DNA of 64,000 nt from an uncultured Sutterella sp. (lineage in GTDB: Bacteria > Pseudomonadota > Gammaproteobacteria > Burkholderiales > Burkholderiaceae_F): NCBI GenBank assembly GCA_900545275.1, contig UQYG01000009.1, forward strand, positions 1 through 64,000, in the 5' to 3' direction. A program made the translations under genes and the position numbers. The notes under the pieces are model-generated. The model was not told the DNA's origin. It was given only the letters and a program-made list of their open reading frames with translations, and made no database searches. Numbering within the stretch: position 1 is the first letter of the stretch; each line of letters starts with the position of its first letter. This document shows positions 40,961-48,421 of the stretch, one piece after another.

Positions 40961-42304
40961 TCAGAGCCCGTCGTTGAGTTTCATGCCCAGACGGGGAAAA
41001 ACCAAACGGAAGGTCGTCCCGCGTCCGTCGAGTCCGTCGTCGATGGTGATCTTGCCGCGGTGAATGTCGACGATGCGCTTTACGATGGCGAGACCAAGCC
41101 CCGTTCCCGAAGTTTTCGTGCCAAGCGCTCGGTAGAAGCGGTCGAAGACGCGCTCGCGCTCTTCGGGCGCTATGCCCGGGCCGTTGTCGGCGATTTCGAG
41201 GAGGGTTTTTTCTCCCATGCCGCGGCAGCGGATCTCGATGCGGCCCTCTTCCGGAGTGTATCGAATCGCGTTGTCCGTAAGGTTCGTGATGAGAAGCCGT
41301 ACGGCGTCTTCCATTCCTTCGACCGAGGCGCGCGACGTGATGGCCTCGATGCGGATGTGCTTTTGCGCGGCGATGGGCGTGAGGTCCTCGGCGACGCTTC
41401 GGCAGAGATCGTCGAGACGCACGGTGCTCGTGGGCTTGTCGCTCGCGTCGGGATCGAGTCGGGCAAGCGTCAGGAGCTGTTGCACGAGCCGTGTGGCTCG
41501 GTTGATGCCCTCGTTGAGCCGGACGAAGCATTTTTGCTGTTGTTCGGGGGTCTTGGCGCGCTGAGCGAGTTGCACCTGCAGCTTCAGGGCGGTGAGCGGC
41601 GTGCGCAGTTCGTGGGCCGCATCCGACGCGAAGCGCTGCTGCGCCGAGAGGCTTTCCTTGAGGCGCGTGAGGAGATGGTTCACGGCGCTCACGAGTCCTT
41701 CAAGTTCCGAAGGAAGTCCCTTGGTGGAAATGGGGGCGAGCGACGTGGGCGAGCGTCTTGCGACCGAACGGGCGGTTTTCTCCAGAGGCGCCAGACCTTC
41801 TCCGACGATGAACCAGATCGCAATGGCGATGAAGGGAAGAAGCAGGCAGAGCGGTTGCAGTACGCGGAAGGCCGACGAGGCGGCAAGACTCGTTCGTACG
41901 GCCATGTCCTGGCCCACCGTGATGATGAGGGGGCCGACCCCCACGGAGTAGGTGCGCCAGGTCTTGCCGTCGAGTTTCTGCAAACCGAACCCCGGTCCCT
42001 CCGGGAAGGGAAGGGGCGGTTTGCCTTCCCGTTGCCAGAGACTGTTCGTCATGGAGTCGTAGACCTGCACGACGATTTGATAGGACTGTGCGTCCCCGAC
42101 GATGGTGAGGTGCGTGGGGTTCTGCACCGGCAGAGAGTTGCGCACGGATTCGCCGAGGGACTCCGCGGTTTCCTTCAGATGGGTGTCGAGGAACGCGTTG
42201 AATTCGGCCTGCGCCGAAAAGAAGGTGGCCGCCGTGGTGGTGAAACCGGCGGCCAGAAGCGCCCCCATGAGGGTGATGAGGAGTTTTCTGCGGATCGAGC
42301 GCAT
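40961..42304 (-). CDS. QseC-like sensor histidine kinase
   Basis: A 447-residue membrane kinase. Membrane helices at about residues 8-30 and 145-170 flank a periplasmic sensor of about 115 residues. A HAMP-like segment is followed by the H-box FASDAAHELRTPLTALKLQ with the phosphorylated His, the N-box TNLTDNAIRYTPEEG, and DNGPGI and GTGLGLAIVKRI. The DxxHELRTPL context and size fit the QseC/TctE group. It starts six bases after the response-regulator stop. The signal is unknown. Confidence 0.92.
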   Translation of the reverse strand: MRSIRRKLLITLMGALLAAGFTTTAATFFSAQAEFNAFLDTHLKETAESLGESVRNSLPVQNPTHLTIVGDAQSYQIVVQVYDSMTNSLWQREGKPPLPFPEGPGFGLQKLDGKTWRTYSVGVGPLIITVGQDMAVRTSLAASSAFRVLQPLCLLLPFIAIAIWFIVGEGLAPLEKTARSVARRSPTSLAPISTKGLPSELEGLVSAVNHLLTRLKESLSAQQRFASDAAHELRTPLTALKLQVQLAQRAKTPEQQQKCFVRLNEGINRATRLVQQLLTLARLDPDASDKPTSTVRLDDLCRSVAEDLTPIAAQKHIRIEAITSRASVEGMEDAVRLLITNLTDNAIRYTPEEGRIEIRCRGMGEKTLLEIADNGPGIAPEERERVFDRFYRALGTKTSGTGLGLAIVKRIVDIHRGKITIDDGLDGRGTTFRLVFPRLGMKLNDGL

Positions 42305-42310
42305 GTCGTT

Positions 42311-42967
42311 TTAGGTTTCGAGAAGATAACCGACCCCGCGGACGGTCTTGATGGCGCTGTCGGAGAGCTTCTTGCGCAGGTGGTGAATGTGCACTTCAAT
42401 GGCGTTGGAGCCCACGCCGTTGTCCCAGTTGTAGAGTTTCTCTTCGAGTTGCGCACGGCTCCAGACGACGCCTTGCCGTTCGGCGAGAGCGGCCAGAAGT
42501 GCGTATTCCTTGGAGGAGAGAATGACGGGAACACCCCGATAGACCACTTCGCGCGTGGCGGGCGAAATGCGAAGGTCACCGCGGACAATGACGGGGTCGG
42601 CTCGGCCCGCCGCACGGCGTACGAGGGCGCGGATGCGCGCGGAGAGTTCGTCGAGGTCGTAGGGTTTGATCAGATAGTCGTCGGCACCGCTGTCGAGCCC
42701 CATGATGCGGTCGTTCACCGTGTCGCGGGCCGTTGTGACGAGGACCGGCGTCGGATCGCGACGGGCGCGCATCTGACGCAGAACCTGCAGACCGTCCTTC
42801 CCGGGCAATCCCAGGTCCAGGATCATGATGGAGTACGTGTGGGTGTTGAGGGCGAGCAGGGCGGAATTGCCGTCGCGCACCCAATCGACGGCGTTGTCTT
42901 CGCCCTCGAGACCGGCCATAACGCTTTCGCCGATCATTTCGTCATCTTCGACCAATAGGATTCTCAT
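42311..42967 (-). CDS. OmpR-family response regulator (QseB-like)
   Basis: A 218-residue regulator. The receiver domain has acidic residues in LLVEDDEMIG, the phospho-acceptor Asp in MILDLGLPGKDG, and the Lys in DDYLIKPYDLDEL. The winged-helix output domain (about 125-218) contains SSKEYALLAALAERQGVVWS and VEVH-like IEVHIHHLRKKL, ending KTVRGVGYLLET. The ATG at 42967 has GGAG five bases upstream; a GTG six bases earlier is the alternative. It overlaps the preceding membrane-protein gene by 26 bases. Confidence 0.94.
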   Translation of the reverse strand: MRILLVEDDEMIGESVMAGLEGEDNAVDWVRDGNSALLALNTHTYSIMILDLGLPGKDGLQVLRQMRARRDPTPVLVTTARDTVNDRIMGLDSGADDYLIKPYDLDELSARIRALVRRAAGRADPVIVRGDLRISPATREVVYRGVPVILSSKEYALLAALAERQGVVWSRAQLEEKLYNWDNGVGSNAIEVHIHHLRKKLSDSAIKTVRGVGYLLET

Positions 42968-43514
42968 GTTCACTCCAACGATGGGACAGGCGGACCCATA
43001 AGAGGCGGACGGTCAGCGCCGCCATGCTGACCAGACACAAAAGTCCCGCCGCCTCGAAGAGGTCGGGTTGCGCCGGCGAAGGTTTCAGGGCGCCGCCGGC
43101 CAGATAGCCGGCCGACGCACCCAGAAGGGTGCCCAGGAGGGCGCCAGCAAAAAAGGTCATGCGCAGGGCCGCGTCGGAAAGCGCAGCCCCGGCGGACGAG
43201 GTATCTCTGCGGGAAAAACCGAAGGCGCAGAGAAAAAGAACCGTACCCAGGGGATGCCGTTTCGCCAATGAACGTATTGTATCGGTGTGCAGATGCGTGG
43301 GGGAGCCGTCCGTTTGAAAAATCTCAGGTCTCGGCGTGCGGCAAAGCGCGATGAAGTCTGTCGCCCAACCCAGAAAAAGGGCGAGTGCCGCGCAGAAAAT
43401 GCCCGACTCGGGGAAGAAGCGTGCACAGAGTCCCGCCGCCAGGCCCGCGCTCAGGCGGTCAAAGGGCGCCAGGACGGCGACGCAGACGAAAAAGAGGACT
43501 TCGCTATAATCCAT
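42942..43514 (-). CDS. Hypothetical membrane protein upstream of the two-component genes
   Basis: A 190-residue protein that I do not recognise. Hydrophobic stretches include VLFFVCVAVLAPF, FCAALALFLGWATDFIALC, LGTVLFLCAFGF, MTFFAGALLGTLLGASAGYL and AAGLLCLVSMAALTVRLLW, so four or five membrane segments are likely. Its end overlaps the response-regulator start by 26 bases, suggesting translational coupling and a possible sensory or accessory role. The ATG at 43514 lacks a clear ribosome site and lies only 30 bases from a divergent gene. It could still be a GC-rich non-coding frame. Confidence 0.45.
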   Translation of the reverse strand: MDYSEVLFFVCVAVLAPFDRLSAGLAAGLCARFFPESGIFCAALALFLGWATDFIALCRTPRPEIFQTDGSPTHLHTDTIRSLAKRHPLGTVLFLCAFGFSRRDTSSAGAALSDAALRMTFFAGALLGTLLGASAGYLAGGALKPSPAQPDLFEAAGLLCLVSMAALTVRLLWVRLSHRWSEHENPIGRR

Positions 43515-43544
43515 GCGACACGCACATCGGGAAAGGATGACACC

Positions 43545-43943
43545 ATGTGGACGGAACCGCCGAAATCAAGTACGAGACTGATCGCGCAGATCGTGTATGG
43601 CCTTCATGCCGTGACCATCGTCACGGGCATCTTCACTGCCGCTTCCATCGTGGGGATGTTTCTTTTTTCTTGGCCGTCCATTCTGGCCGTCATTCTAAAT
43701 TATGTGTTTCGCGGGGATGCGCGCAACACCTATCTGGAGAGCCATTTTTCCTGGCAGATCCGAACCTTTTGGTATGCGGCCCTATTCGTGGGGCTGACGT
43801 GGCTTCTCTCCACGCCGCTTCTTCTTGTCGGGGTGGGGTTCTTTGTCGCAGTGCTCGGCTTCGGCATCACGGGCATCTGGGTGGGCTACCGCATCTTTAA
43901 GGGGTGGCTGCGTCTGCAGGACGCCGAACCGATGCCCGATTGA
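43545..43943 (+). CDS. Small membrane protein, DUF4870/Tic20-like
   Basis: A 132-residue protein with three to four membrane helices: VYGLHAVTIVTGIFTAASIV, a loop with NYVFRGDARNTYLESHFSWQ (Asn and Arg conserved in DUF4870-like proteins), then FWYAALFVGLTWLLSTPLLL and VGVGFFVAVLGFGITGIWVG. Function is unknown. The ATG at 43545 has AAGGA eight bases upstream, and a TATAAT lies at 43505-43510. yaeQ follows after 36 bases. Confidence 0.68.
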   Translation: MWTEPPKSSTRLIAQIVYGLHAVTIVTGIFTAASIVGMFLFSWPSILAVILNYVFRGDARNTYLESHFSWQIRTFWYAALFVGLTWLLSTPLLLVGVGFFVAVLGFGITGIWVGYRIFKGWLRLQDAEPMPD

Positions 43944-43979
43944 GAAAAACTAGCGTAAAGAAGGAGAAAGAAGAGCATC

Positions 43980-44534
43980 ATGGCGCTCGGTTCAACGGTT
44001 TACAAGGCGACGCTTGATATTTCGGACCTTGATCGCGGGTATTACGCGACCCACGTTCTGACGGTGGCGCGCCATCCCTCCGAGACGGAGGAGCGCCTGA
44101 TGCTGCGCATTCTCGCCTTTTCCTCATTGGCGGGCGAACATCTGGAGTTCGGCCGCGGTCTCTCGACCGAAGGGGAGCCTGCGCTCTGGGAGATCGACGA
44201 CACGGGAACGATCGAGCGGTGGATCGAGGTCGGCTGCCCCGACGTGCGTCAGGTGCGCCGGGCGGCGGGACGAAGCAACCACGTGACGGTTCTTGCCTAC
44301 GGAGAAGACCGGGTGGGACCCTGGTGGCAGAGCGTTTCGGGAGATTTTTCCAAGATCGACAAGCTTGCCGTGCTGAGCGTGTCGGACGAAGAGGTCGAGA
44401 AGCTCACGACGCTTTGTGAGCGAAACATGCGCTTTGCCGTGACGATTCAGGACGAAACCGTGTGGGTCAACGGCGAAAAAGCGAACGTACAGATCGATTT
44501 TCAGTGGCTCAAGCGCGAAGAGAGCCGTTGGTGA
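43980..44534 (+). CDS. yaeQ: YaeQ family protein
   Basis: A 184-residue protein closely matching E. coli YaeQ: VYKATLDISDLDRGYYATH, LTVARHPSETEERLMLRILA, FGRGLSTEGEPALWEID, and WIEVGCPDVRQVRRAAGRSN. The fold belongs to the PD-(D/E)XK nuclease superfamily; the role is unknown. An AAGGAGAAAG site precedes the ATG. Its end overlaps the convergent truncated-haemoglobin gene by 26 bases. Confidence 0.92.
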   Translation: MALGSTVYKATLDISDLDRGYYATHVLTVARHPSETEERLMLRILAFSSLAGEHLEFGRGLSTEGEPALWEIDDTGTIERWIEVGCPDVRQVRRAAGRSNHVTVLAYGEDRVGPWWQSVSGDFSKIDKLAVLSVSDEEVEKLTTLCERNMRFAVTIQDETVWVNGEKANVQIDFQWLKREESRW

Positions 44535-44907
44535 CGCCTGCCTGCTGCAGGTGATCCGCCATCTGCCAGAAGGCGCCTTCGAGCGAAAGGCGCAGAGACT
44601 CGTCAGCCACCGTCTCGTGAAGGGCATCGCGCATGCATTCGAGCCAGAGACGGGCAAGTTCCCGATTGACGGGGAAAGCACGATGCTTTTCCACGATCAT
44701 CGGAAGACCGAAGCGCCCGGGATAGCGCATGGGGCCTCCTAGCCAGCCCGAGAGAAACGCCGTCATTCGGCAGGCGTAATAGGACAAATCCTCCCGATAA
44801 CAGGCGCGCAACGGCGCCGAGCGTTCCTTCTCGAGCGCCTTCAGAAAAGCGTTGACCAGGGCCGACACCCCGGCTTCGCCTCCGATTTGTTCGTAAAAGG
44901 TTTTCAT
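44509..44907 (-). CDS. Truncated haemoglobin (group II type)
   Basis: A 132-residue haem protein. The pattern fits group II truncated globins: FYEQIGGEAGVSALVNAFLK, YACRMTAFLSGWLGGPMRYP, then the proximal-His region EKHRAFPVNRELARLWLECM. These globins bind O2 or NO. Its ATG overlaps the ybgE stop (ATGA, 44904-44907), so it is the last gene of the cyd operon. A role in NO or oxygen handling alongside cytochrome bd is inferred. The C-terminus overlaps yaeQ antisense. Confidence 0.85.
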   Translation of the reverse strand: MKTFYEQIGGEAGVSALVNAFLKALEKERSAPLRACYREDLSYYACRMTAFLSGWLGGPMRYPGRFGLPMIVEKHRAFPVNRELARLWLECMRDALHETVADESLRLSLEGAFWQMADHLQQAGVTNGSLRA

Positions 44908-45194
44908 GCCAGAAAGACCTGCCAGGCTCCGACGAGCATGAGAAGCCAGGCCGTTGCGGGATGAAAGAAGGGACGAAGAAGACGGTGTTCGGGCTCGAAC
45001 CCGAGGCCGTAGACCCATGCAGCACTCATTCCGAGGAGAAGCAAGACCAGCCAGCCGTGCGGAACGGTCGTCATGTCGGTCGCGATGGCGCGTGGATAGA
45101 GCACGATCAGTGCGGCGAAAAGAAGCGCGGTCGTAAAGGTGAGCGCGCGCAGAAGGCGCGCTCCCTTTTCCGAAGACGGAGATTTCCCCGTCAC
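44904..45194 (-). CDS. ybgE: Cyd operon protein YbgE
   Basis: A 96-residue inner-membrane protein with three hydrophobic segments: LLRALTFTTALLFAALIVLY, GWLVLLLLGMSAAWVYGLGF and ATAWLLMLVGAWQVFL. The GLGFEPEHRLLRPFFHP motif between helices is the YbgE pattern. It starts with GTG overlapping the cydX stop (GTGA). YbgE function is unsettled, but it travels with cydABX. Confidence 0.82.
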   Translation of the reverse strand: MTGKSPSSEKGARLLRALTFTTALLFAALIVLYPRAIATDMTTVPHGWLVLLLLGMSAAWVYGLGFEPEHRLLRPFFHPATAWLLMLVGAWQVFLA

Positions 45195-45286
45195 TTCGCT
45201 TCCTCGTTCTTAGCGGCGATCGTCTCGAGCGTCACCGCGAGCAGGATGGCAAAGCCAAGAACCGCAATCCAGTAGAAGTAAGCCAT
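45191..45286 (-). CDS. cydX: Cytochrome bd small subunit CydX
   Basis: A 31-residue single-helix protein, MAYFYWIAVLGFAILLAVTL followed by ETIAAKNEEAK. The aromatic start with Tyr-Phe-Tyr-Trp and the Glu after the helix match CydX, which stabilises the haem site of cytochrome bd. It lies 59 bases after cydB and overlaps ybgE by four bases. A GGAAT site precedes the ATG at 45286. Confidence 0.88.
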   Translation of the reverse strand: MAYFYWIAVLGFAILLAVTLETIAAKNEEAK

Positions 45287-45345
45287 GGATATTCCTTTTG
45301 TGCGTTGGGCGCAACGGGGAGGCACCCCGTTGCGCGGTGATGACG

Positions 45346-46485
45346 TCAGTAGAGCGAGTGCGTGTTCTTTTCGATGTACTCGGCCGTGAGTTTTCCGCTC
45401 ATGACCTTGTACGCCCACGCCGTGTAGCAGAGGACGAGCGGCAGGAGGATGAGCGTCACGAAGAACATGACTTCAAGCGTCAGTTGCGAGCTCGTGCAGT
45501 CCCAAAGGGTGAGGCCGGCGTTGGGCATCACCGAGGAGGGCATCACGAAGGGGAACATGGCGCCGAGCGGGGTGAGGATGATGCCGAGCATCGCAACGCC
45601 CGAAGCGATGATCGCCTTGCCCGCCGCACCCTTGCGGATGAGGAGGGACGAAGCGAGCGTGCCGAGGAGGCCGAGCGCCGGAAGCGCCCAGAGAACCGGG
45701 CAGGCGCCGTAGTTGGCGAACCAGGCGCCTTCGCGGATTTCCACCGTCTTGGCAAGCGGGTTGGCGGGACCGGCCGGGTCAAGACCCGAAACGGCGACGT
45801 AGCCGTCGATGCCGAGATAGACCCAAACGCCGCCCAGGAGGAAGAGAGCAAAGGCGAGGAGCGCGGACGCGGAACCGACCTTGCGGGCTTTCGCCTGAAG
45901 CGTTCCTTCGGTACGAAGCACCAGATAGTTCGCGCCGTGCGCGACGATCATCGCGAGCGAGAGCACGCCGCAGAGCAGACCGAAGGGATTGAGAAGACCG
46001 AAGAAGCTTCCCGTGTAGACGGGGCGCATTGTGGCGTCGATTTCAAAGGGAACGCCCTGCAGGAGATTGCCGAAGGCGACGCCGAAGATGATCGGCGGGA
46101 CGGCGGACCCCAGAAAGAGGAGCCAGTCCCAGTTCGTGCGCCACTTCGTCGAGGGCACCTTGCTGCGGTAGTCGAAGGCTACCGGACGGAAGATCAGCAC
46201 GAAGAGCACGATCAGCATCGCCCAGTAGAAGCCTGAGAAGGCCGTCGCGTACATGAGCGGCCACGCGGCGAACATGGCGCCACCGCCCGTGAGCAGCCAC
46301 ACCTGATTGCCGTCCCAGTGCGGGGCGACGCTGTTGATCATGATGCGGCGTTCACCGTCTTCCTTGGAGAGGAAGGGCAGGAGGGTGCCAACGCCCATGT
46401 CCTGGCCGTCCATGACGGCAAAGCCGACGAGCAACACTCCGATGAAGACCCACCAGAGAAGTTTCAGGATTTCATAATCGATCAT
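45346..46485 (-). CDS. cydB: Cytochrome bd ubiquinol oxidase subunit II
   Basis: A 379-residue inner-membrane subunit (E. coli 379) of the high-affinity quinol oxidase. It starts IDYEILKLLWWVFIGVLLVG and has GFAVMDGQDMGVGTLLPFL, ISSVAPHWDGNQVW-like INSVAPHWDGNQVWL, and the family end region. It lies 21 bases after cydA. No haem is bound by this subunit in most bd oxidases. Confidence 0.97.
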   Translation of the reverse strand: MIDYEILKLLWWVFIGVLLVGFAVMDGQDMGVGTLLPFLSKEDGERRIMINSVAPHWDGNQVWLLTGGGAMFAAWPLMYATAFSGFYWAMLIVLFVLIFRPVAFDYRSKVPSTKWRTNWDWLLFLGSAVPPIIFGVAFGNLLQGVPFEIDATMRPVYTGSFFGLLNPFGLLCGVLSLAMIVAHGANYLVLRTEGTLQAKARKVGSASALLAFALFLLGGVWVYLGIDGYVAVSGLDPAGPANPLAKTVEIREGAWFANYGACPVLWALPALGLLGTLASSLLIRKGAAGKAIIASGVAMLGIILTPLGAMFPFVMPSSVMPNAGLTLWDCTSSQLTLEVMFFVTLILLPLVLCYTAWAYKVMSGKLTAEYIEKNTHSLY

Positions 46486-46506
46486 TTTTTGGACTCCATC
46501 GGCAAC

Positions 46507-48057
46507 TTAGTGCTGTTCAAAGTGATAGCGGCCCGTGCCGAGAGAACTCGGTCCCTTGCGGCCGAGACGGATCATCAGCCACATTTCGACGACGAGCAGT
46601 GCGGAGTAAAGCACGACGAACCCGATGACGGAGCCGAGCACTTCGCCCGCGGAGAGCGACGAAACGGAAAGGTGCGTCGGCAGAATGTTGTAGATCGTCC
46701 AGGGCTGACGGCCATATTCGGCGACGAACCAGCCCGCTTCGCAGGCAAGCCACGGAAGCGGCAGCGCAAGGAGCGTGAGCTTGAGAAGCGAACGCTTTTC
46801 CGTGATGACGTTCTTGACCGAGTATACGGCGCCCAGAATGAAGACGAGCGCCATAGCGAGGCCACAGCCCACCATCAAACGGAAGGACCAGAACATCGGT
46901 GCGACGCCCGGAATCGTGTCGGCGGCGGCCTTGGCGATCATTTCCGGCGTGGCCGCGGACACGTCTTCCGTGTAGCGCTTCAAAAGGAGACCGTAGCCGA
47001 GGTCGTCCTTCACGGCGGTGAAGGCTTCGCGCAGTTCGGCGTTCTTGGGATCCTTGCGCAGGGCTTCGAGCGTCGTCACGGCCTTGACGCCGTTTTCAAT
47101 GCGCTCGCGTGCCTGCGCTTCCAACTGATTGATGCCGGGGATTTCCGTCGAGAGCGAACGCGTGCCGATGAGCCCCATCACCCAGGGGAAGTCGATCTGC
47201 GCGTGGTTCGTGCGGGCCTCTTCGTCGGGAAGAGCGAAGAGCGTCATCGGGGCGGGTGCTTCGTGCGTGTCCCAGACGGCTTCCATGGCGGCGATCTTGG
47301 TGGGTTGATCGCGCGTCACGAGGTAGCCCGATTCGTCACCCATGTGAATGGTGAGGAGCGCGGCCACCGTGCCGAAGACGGCGGCGAGGCGGAAGCTCGA
47401 CTTGGCAAAGGAGACGTCCTGACGGCGCAACATGTAGTAGGCGGAGAGCGCCATGACGAACATCGCGCCCGTCATGTAGCCGCCGGCGATCGTGTGGGCG
47501 AACTTGGCCTGCGCCCATTCGCTCGTGACGACGGCCCAGAAGTTCGTCATTTCCATTCGCATGGTTTCGAAATTGAATTCCGAGCCGACGGGCGCCATCA
47601 TCCAGGCGTTGGCGACGAGAATCCAGAGGGCCGAGAGGTTCGATCCGAGCGCCATCAGGCAGGTGGCCAGGAGGTGCTTGCCCTTGGAGAGGCGGTCCCA
47701 GCCGAAGAAGAAGAGGCCGATGAAGGTCGATTCCAGGAAGAAGGCCATGAGGCCTTCAATGGCGAGCGGGGCGCCGAAAATGTCGCCGACGTAGTGGGAG
47801 TAATACGCCCAGTTCGTCCCGAACTGGAATTCCATGGTGATGCCCGTGGCGACGCCGAGGGCGAAGTTGATGCCAAAGAGCTTGCCCCAGAAGCGGGTCA
47901 TGTCCTTGTACATTTCCTTGTCCGTCACGACGTAGGTCACTTCCATTACGACGAGCATGAAGGAGAGCCCCAGCGTGAGGGGCACGAAGAGGAAGTGGTA
48001 CATCGCCGTCAGCGCGAACTGCAGGCGTGACAGGTCAACAAGATCAGAGGGGATCAT
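46507..48057 (-). CDS. cydA: Cytochrome bd ubiquinol oxidase subunit I
   Basis: A 516-residue subunit carrying haems b558, b595 and d. The haem-ligand His is in MYHFLFVPLTLGLSFMLVVM, the second His region is KFAHTIAGGYMTGAMFVM, and the Met ligand region is FWSFRLMVGCGLAMALVFI. The length near E. coli CydA (522) suggests the long-Q-loop type. It allows respiration at very low O2 and resists NO and sulfide in other bacteria. It follows cydP on the minus strand. Confidence 0.97.
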   Translation of the reverse strand: MIPSDLVDLSRLQFALTAMYHFLFVPLTLGLSFMLVVMEVTYVVTDKEMYKDMTRFWGKLFGINFALGVATGITMEFQFGTNWAYYSHYVGDIFGAPLAIEGLMAFFLESTFIGLFFFGWDRLSKGKHLLATCLMALGSNLSALWILVANAWMMAPVGSEFNFETMRMEMTNFWAVVTSEWAQAKFAHTIAGGYMTGAMFVMALSAYYMLRRQDVSFAKSSFRLAAVFGTVAALLTIHMGDESGYLVTRDQPTKIAAMEAVWDTHEAPAPMTLFALPDEEARTNHAQIDFPWVMGLIGTRSLSTEIPGINQLEAQARERIENGVKAVTTLEALRKDPKNAELREAFTAVKDDLGYGLLLKRYTEDVSAATPEMIAKAAADTIPGVAPMFWSFRLMVGCGLAMALVFILGAVYSVKNVITEKRSLLKLTLLALPLPWLACEAGWFVAEYGRQPWTIYNILPTHLSVSSLSAGEVLGSVIGFVVLYSALLVVEMWLMIRLGRKGPSSLGTGRYHFEQH

Positions 48058-48084
48058 TGAGGACTCCGATGAAGGTGAGGGTTG

Positions 48085-48270
48085 TTATGGGGAGACGGAG
48101 GTCGTCTGCGTATCGGAGAAAAACGCGTCGCTTACGACCTCGGGCGTCACCTCCGTACGGTGTTCGGGACTGAAGAAGAAGTACCAAAGACAGAAGATGA
48201 AGAGAAGCTTGCAACCGATGACCAGCGCAAGTTCCAGCGTCACTTTCGTCTCTTTGTGCTTTTGTTCCAT
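48085..48270 (-). CDS. cydP: Putative cytochrome oxidase small subunit CydP
   Basis: A 61-residue protein with one membrane helix, LELALVIGCKLLFIFCLWYF followed by FFSPEH. The KLLFIFCLWYFFFSP core and its place just before cydA fit the CydP family of putative bd-oxidase small subunits. It lies 27 bases upstream of cydA, the first gene of the operon. No strong ribosome site is visible. The family function is mostly inferred from neighbourhood. Confidence 0.68.
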   Translation of the reverse strand: MEQKHKETKVTLELALVIGCKLLFIFCLWYFFFSPEHRTEVTPEVVSDAFFSDTQTTSVSP

Positions 48271-48402
48271 GTGAAAACCGCTTTTTCAGTCCAAAATCGA
48301 GAGTATGGTAAGGGAGCCGCGGGCGAAGGGCGCGAAAAGGAGGTCGTTTTTTGCTCGGATCGTCCCGTTTTCACAAGAAGAAAGAGCTAGACTGCCAGAA
48401 TA

Positions 48403-48415
48403 TGACAGGTTGTCA
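48403..48415. promoter_or_regulatory. Short palindrome between the cyd operon and the divergent regulator
   Basis: TGACA-GGT-TGTCA, a 5-bp inverted repeat centred seven bases before the preferred regulator ATG. It could be an operator for that Fis-type protein. Short palindromes arise by chance, so support is modest. Confidence 0.35.
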
Positions 48416-48421
48416 GTTTTT

